A DNA stretch of 64,000 nt from positions 69,316,831-69,380,830 of the forward strand of contig NC_070607.1 in the NCBI RefSeq assembly GCF_027172205.1, written 5' to 3'. The translations under genes were made by a program, and so were the position numbers. A model generated the notes under the pieces. It worked only from the letters and a program-made list of their open reading frames with translations. It was not told the origin of the DNA and ran no database searches. The DNA comes from Podarcis raffonei (taxonomy: Eukaryota > Chordata > Lepidosauria > Squamata > Lacertidae). Below, piece by piece: positions 1-9,400 of the stretch (position 1 is the first letter of the stretch; each line of letters opens with the position of its first letter).

Positions 1-61
1 TTTATTATTGATTGTTAGCCCAGTCTTGGCTGGGGAGGGCGGGGTATAAATAAATAAATAT

Positions 62-97
<36 letters not shown>

Positions 98-98
98 G
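1..98 (+). repeat. LINE 3'-end fragment with trinucleotide tail
   Basis: A short stretch ending GGCGGGGTATAAATAAATA runs into a pure (ACT)n microsatellite at about 61-98. The same terminal motif followed by (ATT)n recurs at about 37330-37461, so this is the 3' end of a dispersed retroelement whose tail grew into a microsatellite. It looks like the CR1/L2 type common in reptiles, but the family is inferred from the end motif only. It lies in a CHD6 intron. Confidence 0.5.
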
Positions 99-400
99 CT
101 GCTTCCATTATCTGTTCTGATGGTGTTCTGGGACTGCAGAAAACACAACACACACAAATAACACCCGTGACAGTTTCACATCCCTTAAAGTTGGGGGTTT
201 GGATCATATTGACAATACGAAGTGTTCTTCTGGTGGTTTCATAGTGCCTTTATAGATGTGTAACATACGCTGCTGTGGAGGCAATGTAAATTTTTTTTTA
301 CTGCATAATTCAATGTTGGCTTTGTGTACTTGGCTTTTGGCCCAGAAGCCAGTGTCTCTAAAGTAAGCTCTGTTGATGTGGGCTTGTTTTCATTTCATAG

Positions 401-455
401 GAAACTTCAGATGGTTGTGGTGAAGTCACTGAGAAGAAGGAGGACACCATGGCAG
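401..455 (+). CDS. CHD6: CHD6 small upstream exon (tentative)
   Basis: A 55-nt open segment lies between a good acceptor (TTTCATTTCATAG) and a strong donor (GCAG/GTGAGG). In the frame starting at 401 it reads [18 protein letters not shown], an acidic stretch typical of CHD linkers. It ends in phase 1, which joins in frame only if the next exon starts at 2089 after GAAG. The better-looking acceptor after CCCAG, with exon start 2094, would need a different frame here. The exon is plausible, but its frame and partner are not settled. Confidence 0.5.
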
Positions 456-3400
456 GTGAGGCTGCGCTTCTAGATGTTTTAGGGAGTGTAGGGGTATTAA
501 TTTTACCGATTAGAATAGCAGCTTATGCTAACTTCCAGAGCAAATAAAAACTGTATTTCAAGAACCTATCTTGCAAAAGATCCTTCATTATGCATTTGAA
601 AAACTCCAATAATACTTTTTTATTCCAGGTGCTTTGCAACTTAACAAGCCTTCCGAATGATAGCTACTATTTTCGGGGGGGGGGTTGTTTCTTTTTTTAT
701 TGAATTATGTTGCATACACAAACAATTAGAACAAAACTTAGTCATCAAACAGATGACTAAGAATCAAAAAAGAATCAAAAATTAATATGGAAAAGTAAAA
801 TTATAATATAGAAGAAAAAAAAAAGAAAGAAGTAGGAAAGAGAAGAAAAAGAGAAAAAAAGAAATGTGTGTGTGTAACTAGGATAACAGTAAATCATTCA
901 TTGTTAGAGTAATATTTTACAAACAGATTCTTAATTTAAAACACAGAGAACTACATGCAAAGCTACATACAAAGCAGCAAATAAAGACTTCTGCCAATAC
1001 CGCAACAATTCATTGTTCTTAGTAAAGATACTTTCCTGTATTTCAGTTGGTTCGTCATCTTGGTATCAGGACACTATTGCTTTTGCAGTGTTACTCTAGT
1101 CACAACCTGATAGCTACTATTTTCTGTTGGTTTTATTTTGAATGTTGTTACTCTGTTTTCTCTGAACACTTCAAAGGTATCTTAGAACAAGTAAAAGTAC
1201 ATTTATTTGTGTGTTTAAAAATTATATTAAACAGTATCCTATGAAACATAGAATAAAGCTACATAAAACTAAGGCACTAAAGTTGCTGAAAGATAGTCAA
1301 AGAAGAAAGCTCGACAGCTTCCTTAAAGAAAAATGGGTAGCATAGGAGTTCCACAGTGATGTGGTCACTGCAGGAAAAGGCCTTGGTCTACAAATTAATC
1401 CTAGAGCACTGATTCCCAAGTGGGCTGTTGGGTCATCAGCTGTTATTACCATGCACAGCAGCACATAAGGATATTTGCAGTTCTTCCTTCTGGATCAGTG
1501 GTTAGAACTGACAGGTGGGCTTAAAGAAAGAAAAGAATTGGAGGACGTGAATCTGGACTTGGTTGTATGGTACAGAAGTCAGACAGGTAAAAGGTACAAG
1601 GTTATTAGCATTGTTAGATGACACAAATATCGCCTCTCGCCATGGAGCAAAAGCAATGAAACTCAGCAGGCTTTGAGTATGAAATTATATTGCTGAGGGA
1701 AATTCTTTGTGTGCGGCAAGCAGGGTTTTGTTTACAATTTAAGACCAAACTTCCTTTTCCCCTTTGGATGGGTGTGTGGCTGCATGCTTCTGAGAGAATG
1801 GGTAGGCTTCAGTTTATGGGATTATCATTTCCACATAGTTCAGAGGCATAACATTCAGGAAAGAAAGGAAAGAAAGCAAAACCAAACAAAAAATAAGGTG
1901 ACCTTTGAATCCCAGTGACTCAGAAACCCAATGCTGCCTGCATATCCCAACCATAGTATTGAAGACTGATGGGCAGGTTATGTCCGTGTGTATGTAGGTG
2001 GGGTGAAGTACTTAATGATTCAGTAGGGATGTTTCAAGGACTCTGCAGCATTTGTGTTAAATACTAATGACCTTGCTGATGTTTGAAGCCCAGGATGGCT
2101 CCGACCCAGACAAATCCAGCTGGCCTGTGTCATCCGCCCTCACAGCCAGACTGCGGCGTCTCGTCACTGTCTATCAGCGCTGCAACCGTAAAGAGCTCCC
2201 TACTAGGCCTGAGATCATTGGGCCTTGTAACCATGGTTATTGGCTGCAAGAGGAGATGTTTAGGAGAGCCAACGAGATGGACCCTATCAACAAGGAAATG
2301 CAGAAAAGGTATTATAAAATAGTGGGCTGTGAACAGGCTTGATCTTATTTGAGCACTGGAAGGACTCTTTTAACATAAATGGGCAAAAACTGCTAATAGC
2401 TCATCCCCAAACACTGTAGATAGCTCAGGTTCATAGCCTGCATGCTGTAATTTCAAGCTTGCAGATGCTCCTACCATTACTGGAATCCCATATGCTTTGA
2501 TTCCAGATTGTGGCATAACGTAAGATACCAAAGATCACCCCAATAGGCAGGGAATGTTCTCGTAACACCAGGAGCCAGCAAATACAGTATGCTTGCTATG
2601 ATAAGTCTAGCAGGTGTGAAGAGCAGGCAGTCTCTTGCCCAACTTTGAAGCTGCAGGAGTGAGGGAGATTGCTGAAGCAGTTCTACAGTGACACCTGCCA
2701 CCTCTCCAGCTCCAAAACTGGGAACTGTTCGGCTGCTACATTTGTTCAATTTGTATCCCAAACACCCTCCCAAACTAGTAAAAATACATAACCAGAACTA
2801 ATACATAATTGCGACAAACAGAAAATATGGAATTTTTTGAAAGCAAGTTTCGTGAATGGGTGGATTTGTGTTCCCAATGCATTGCAGATGGACCAGAAGA
2901 GAGCAAGCAGATTTCTATCGCACTGTCTCTTCATTTGGGGTAATGTACGATCCAGAGAAGAAGGTTTTCGACTGGACCCAGTTCCGATCCATTTCACGCT
3001 TGGAGAAGAAAACTGATGAGAGCCTAGAAAAATATTTCTATAGCTTTGTTGCAATGTGCAGGAACGTCTGCCGCTTGCCCCACTGGAAAGAAGATGGTGA
3101 GTGGGAACTATTTGGGGCTTCTAAACTTGCAATTTAGATGGTGATGGAGGGCATTACCCTGCTTCTTTCCTTTTCAGTTTGTTTGTTTTTTACTGCTAAA
3201 AATCCCCTGCTAAATGTCTTGAGCAACAGACTTGTAGTATTTGGACCGTAGTCTAAAGACATTCTACCCTTGATGGTTTTCTCTACCCTCCCTCCCTCTT
3301 CTATACTCATAGGCCCAGCTGATCCTAGTATCTATGTGGAACCAATCACTGAGGAGCGTGCTGCAAGGACCCTATACCGAATTGAACTGCTACGGAAGGT

Positions 3401-6400
3401 CCGTGAGCAAGTGCTGAGGTGTCCGCAGCTGCATGAGCGGCTCAAGCTTTGCCGCCCAAGCCTGTACCTTCCCGTGTGGTGGGAGTGTGGTAAGCATGAC
3501 CGGGATCTGCTCATCGGTACAGCCAAACATGGGCTGAACCGCACGGACTATTATATCATGAATGACCCCCAGTTGTCATTCCTGGATGCCTACAGAAACT
3601 ATGCTCAGCACAAAAGGACAGGGGTCCTTGGAACAGAAAACTTGTGTTGCCACCACCAAGCAAATGCTAAGCTGTATTGCTCCCCTTCATACAGTCAGGT
3701 GGAAAGAAAACATGAATCTCCGGAGACCGAAACAGAGAGCTGTCTCAAGCTAGTGGGCTCAGGCAATAGTCTCTCGCGGACAGACAACATCTCCCAGGAT
3801 AGCAGCTGTGAAAATTTCATGTCGAAAGTCCGGGGTATGATTTCCATTAACTATGATGAGAGCTCTTTGCCTGACTCTCTGATGTGCATGATGTATGATG
3901 AGAAGGCGTGCAACAGCGAGCATAGCTCCCTTGCCCGCGACAGTCCCAGCTGCACAGATGTCAGTAGCAATACTACCAAAATAGCAGAGGGCAAAATAGA
4001 TGGGGATGAAGATCTATCTAGCTGTGATGCTGAGACCACAAGAGAGCCCTCCTACCTGGATCACTTGCAATTTAGCAGTGACCAAACGGAGGGTCAGAAT
4101 GCAGCCCAGGAGCTCTCATCTAAGGAAACTAAGCCCTCCAAGAGCTCTATTGTGGAACCCTTCAATGCCCTTGAGCACATGGAGAGTCCGTACACTAACC
4201 CAGGATCAGTACCGTTTGAAAGAGATGGCATGGAAGGGGTCCTGAGCATAGGAGTGTATGGCCCCAGTCTCCATAACTTTGATATCAAAGTCGATCCTGA
4301 GAAGAGATTCATGGGCTTGTTGCATGAAAAGGGCTTGGAAGAGAAATCGGTGCCAAGTCAGAGCCACAGTGAAGAAGAGGAGGAGGAGGAGGAGGAGGAG
4401 GAAGAGGAAGATCATTTGGAGACAGCTGCTGACACTGTGGAAGATTTGAGAGGTTGCTTAAAGACCCTAGATGGTGGTGAAGACAAACCCATTGTGCAAG
4501 AGGAGCAAAAGCATAGTTCATGTCTTCTCACTACTCTGGATGCATTCATGAAGGAAAGGAATAAGGAGCTGGTTGAGTCAATCTCGAGTGAGCAGGCAGC
4601 ATCCAAATGTGATAGTGAGCATGGGGCTGGGGAGGACGATCAAGCTGAATTTGAGAGCCTTGAGGAGCACACCCCAGTCTTGCAAGAGATCCAGACCTGC
4701 CACCATCACCACTACCACCATTCTGCACGAAGCCAGACGTCAGCAATTCAGATGGAGCTCCTTAAGTCACATCCTGTTTGTATGGAGGCAGACCCCTGGG
4801 GAGATGACACAGAGGAAAAAAGGGGCAGTCCTGTTCCACAGCCTCTCTGTGGGAATGAAATGAAGAGGGAAGAGGAAGAGTCTGAGAATCAAGACCTAGA
4901 GAAGAGGGATGAAAGCAGCCAAAATCAAGGTAGAGTAATGTGGGGGGTGTCTTTCTGCCAGTGAAGATTCCTGCATATCTTAGTAATTTTCATTTTGAGG
5001 TGAATTGTAACTTGACACTAAGTATAATATAAAAAGACAGTATTAGCATGACATCAACATCTTATTTCTTTACAAGTGCCAGAAAACTGACTGTGGCTGC
5101 AGATTAACAAATTTCAACTCCATAGGATCTTGCTTCATGTATGTTGCATTTTATACCCTTGTTGGTTAGTTAGTGAAAATGAGCTTTTATGTATACTATT
5201 TGAAGGTTAGGATCAAGCTAGGCCACTGAATCATAGTAGCTGAATTATTTAACTGCTTCTGTTTTCTTCTGGTGTTTTGTAGCAGCGCTGAATTCTGTTG
5301 TTGCAAGCTTCCAGAGACACTTAGTGTTACATATCAAACTTCTACCCATAATTAGCAAACTTCTTAAGAATCGCACATGCCATTCTGTCGTTTAAATTTA
5401 CCAACACTATTCTTCAAATACCGTATTTTTTGCTCTATAAAACGCACCAGACCACAAGACGCACCTAGTTTTTGGAGGAGGAAAACAAGAAAAAAAAAAT
5501 TCTGAATTTCAGAAGCAAGAACAGCAAGAGGGATCGCTGTGCAGTGAAAGCAGGAATCCCTCTTGCTGTTCTGGCTTCTGTGATAGCTGTGCAGCCTGCA
5601 TTTGCTCCATAAGATGCACACACATTTCCCCTTACTTTTTAGGAGGGAAAAAGTGAGTCTTATAGAGCAAAAAATACGGTATATGGGAGCTGCTAGAGGG
5701 TGTCATAGATGTCCGGAGAACCATGCAGCTCTGTTGTGTTCTTTGTTGAAGATCATCAGTGCCTCAGAATGCCTTTGAAAGAAAGAGCGATTTGATGCTT
5801 TAACAAAGCTTACATGTTGTTTTCCACTCCGTCTAGATTGTTTTGAGAAGTTTTCTGAAGATGAAAGTAAGAGTTCCACATTTGTTGTTCCCGGAGAGAT
5901 TGATGAACTGCAAGATGTCCGGGCACCTACCATTGCTCAGCTTCTGCAGGAGAAGACACTCTACTCTTTCTCAGAGTGGCCTAAGGTGGCTTGGTAGCTT
6001 AAGTATGCATGATTAAGGGCTTTAGGTCAATGTTCCACAGGGACTGAGATCCACCTACCATGTTGTTTTCACACAGGTGCACCCTGGCTTGTGTCTGAAC
6101 CCTTTTGAAAATATATTGAGAGAAGTAGAATAGATTATCCGGCAACATTTTGGAAGCAGCATTGAAGTATTTCTCCAAGTTGAATACTTCTCTGTTATAC
6201 TTCCTGCATTATAGTGTCAGATTTTGTCAGATATGGGTGTTAATATCAATAGCTGTCCAGTGTCTTCAATAAGCAATGTGAAAACACCATTGTGTTTGTG
6301 ATTCCAGTGGGCTATAGCCTTTTCTTTGTAAAAAGGCCAGGCACTTCCCTTCTGAAAAATGTCTTAGTTTTGAAGTATTGAGGTTTTCTTTGAAGAAGAA

Positions 6401-9400
6401 AAAAGTTTTTATCTCTTTTTAGTTATTGGTCTCATGTTCTGAGTGTGTGGTCCTAACAGGACTTCAGCCTAAATGACAACAGCCTCTGGCGGGCCTGTTA
6501 TTTATTGTTTCCCTCCTATACCCTTTATCTTATTTTGAAAGGGCATCCTGGTGCTCGGCATTTGACTTCCGCCTGCAATTCAGGGTTTAGAACCCCGGTG
6601 TAGTTATTATCACCCATTGTTGAAATATTGCTGAGGCAAGTTAATAACCATCAGAATGCTACTGATGTTAAAACTGCTCCCAGTGTGTTTGTGTATGTAT
6701 GTCCTAACAGGACATTATTGGGATCAACCTTACATTAAAGGTAAAGGGACCTCTGACCATTAGGTCCAGTCGTGACCGACTCTGGGGTTGCAGCGCTCAT
6801 CTCGCTTTATTGGCCGAGGGAGGCGGCGTACAGCTTCCGGGTCATGTGGCCAGCATGACTAAGCCGCTTCTGGCGAACCAGAGCAGCTCACGGAAACGCC
6901 GTTTACCTTCCTGCCGGAGCGGTACCTATTTATCTACTTGCATTTTGACATGCTTTCAAACTGCTAGGTTGGCAGGAGCAGGGACCGAGCAATGGGAGCT
7001 CACCCCGTCATGGGGATTCGAACTGCCGACCTTCTGATCGGCAAGCCCTAGGCTCTGTGATTTAACCCACAGCGCCACCCGCGTCCCCCAAGTAGCTTTA
7101 AATTATGATGTAGAGAAAGGAGCAAATTGATGTGTGGTGGAAGGGTAGACTGTAGAGGTTTATTTTCCAGCTTGTGTTGCTTATTGGTAAACGTCCAGTC
7201 ATACTTTCAAATGCGATTTTTAAAAATGCAACAGAAATAGAGTGTGTATCTGCATAATGGCTCCAGTCATTTTCTTGGCTGAAAGCTGTCAATTTAAAAC
7301 TTTGTACGGTATGTACCCTGGAATGAACCCTTTCTACAGGAGTGACCAAGTGTCGTGTGCCTTACATGCACAGGCCTGCTGCCTTGCTTCCATTATGCAG
7401 GATGGTTATTTTACAGGCTGGTCAAGCTATTAGCCTCTGTATCACCTGGAAAAGGAACACCTGAAGCTAAACTAGTTGCCTAGTTGTAGTTCTTGGAAGG
7501 ATTAGAACTTACAGCACATGCAAGCTAGTGAAGCATATCTGCTTCTTTGACAGGATCGAGTGATCATTAACCGCATAGACAACATCTGTCATGCCATCTT
7601 AAAGGGCAAGTGGCCTTCTTCCAGCCAGCCATTTGAAATACAAACTGTGATGCCGACTCCTGCATTATCCAGCAGTACTGGCAATAGAAACAGCTACACT
7701 GAACCAGAAGCCTCCGAACCCAGCTTCAGCAATGGAGTGATAGCTGCACAGGTCCAGAAGGTGAGCTTCGGTAGACATCTTTGCCTGCTGCAAAGTGTTA
7801 CTTGTATAATGTTTCAAACTCCTGTCCATAAGTAATAAACTTATGCTCAATACTGCATCACCTTACTGTTCTTAAAATTACTGACACTATCATTCTGGCA
7901 TCCTTAAGAAAAATGTTGATAGCTACATTCAGGTATTTCTTTTAGAAAAGGGTGCTGAATTTAAAATTTGCTTGAGAATATTAGAAAATTATGTATGCAG
8001 TCTCCATTAGGACAGATTGTTGTAACTGTGCCTTTCTGTTCACTCCTGGTTTAAACACAGGAAGGTTTCCTGGCGCCCACTTTCGTCAAAGATGAACACA
8101 AGCACAGGCAGCCATATGAATTTGAGATGGAGAGAGATGCCAAGCAAAGGAGCCTTGAACAGCTAGTGGCTTCCCACCCCCACCCTTCCATCGTGTTGAA
8201 CGGCTGGCGGGATGCAGCAGTAGACCTCTCAAGAGTGCCTGATGGGTCACCAGCAAGCAGCTCTCCTTTCTCCCTGAGCACAAATATACCTAAGCTAGGG
8301 ACAGTGAATGCTCTGCAGGGCTCCCTTGGCATGGACTTGTCTGGTATCCTGCAGGCAGGGTTAATTCATCCTGTCACAGGACAGATCGTCAATGGGAGTC
8401 TACGAAGAGATGATGCTGCCATGAGGAGGAGACGGGGCAGGAGAAAAAATGTGGAAGGGATAGACCTCATATTTTTGAAGGAGAGAACCCTCCAGACAGG
8501 GCTGCCAGTAAGTAATAATCCCCATCCTCTTTTATTCCTCTGCACTTTAATGATTGCTTACTGCCAAGTGCAAATGTTTTGTTTTGTTTTATTCTTATTA
8601 AATAATGGTGTCAAGGCACCGGGGGTGGGGGTCTGCCCCCTGTGCAACCTAATCAAGGAGAAATCCACACCCCTCCCCAAGGAAATAGTTTGCCATTCTT
8701 GCAGCCTGGGTTTAGCTAGGGTAGTTGCAATGGCTGGATCAGATATTGTGTTCATTTTGCAATGACATTTGGAAAATTCAGTAGTATTTCTGCATCTCAG
8801 TAGTGCCTTTCTTTCTCACTCTTCCCATTATATTATTCAGGAAGATCAAACCCAGACTGTACCAAGTAATCCTAACCCTGATGGGCCAGCCATTACTACC
8901 TCAAGTCCGCAGACCGTTCCAGGCACTAATGTCCAGGCAGAGAAGATTGTTCCAAATAAGAGTCTTCTGGACTGGCTGAGACAGCAGTCTGACTACACGC
9001 TTGAAATCCCTGGCTTTGGCACAGTAAGTACAAGTCTCATATTCCAGTCCTGTGCACGTTTACTTGGAAGGGAGCGTCACTTATATTTTCACTAATATTC
9101 CTTTCAGAACTTTTCAGAAAAGCCTAAACAAAGGAGGCAGCGCTGTAAGGACCCTAGCAAATTGGACATAAATTCTCTCACGGGGGAGGAACGCGTGCCT
9201 GTGGTCCATAAGGGTACGGGGAGGAGGGTAAGCAGAAGACTTTACTATTCTTGTCTTTTATGTGATTTGGCACAATGTCAGTTCTAAATGCATTAAAATC
9301 CTGCAAACCTGAGTTCCGTCTTAACTGGCTTATTTTGTTTTGGAGAAGAAAATGCAGTTTCTCTCAAGTCTTGTCTTTCCTTGCCTCTCTTCCTACATAT

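Noticed and set aside
6810-7037. Small ORF and tRNA-like B boxes in the Sauria SINEs
   Set aside because: These are the SINE heads and bodies. The tRNA-like parts cannot fold as real tRNAs and the ORFs recur in every copy.
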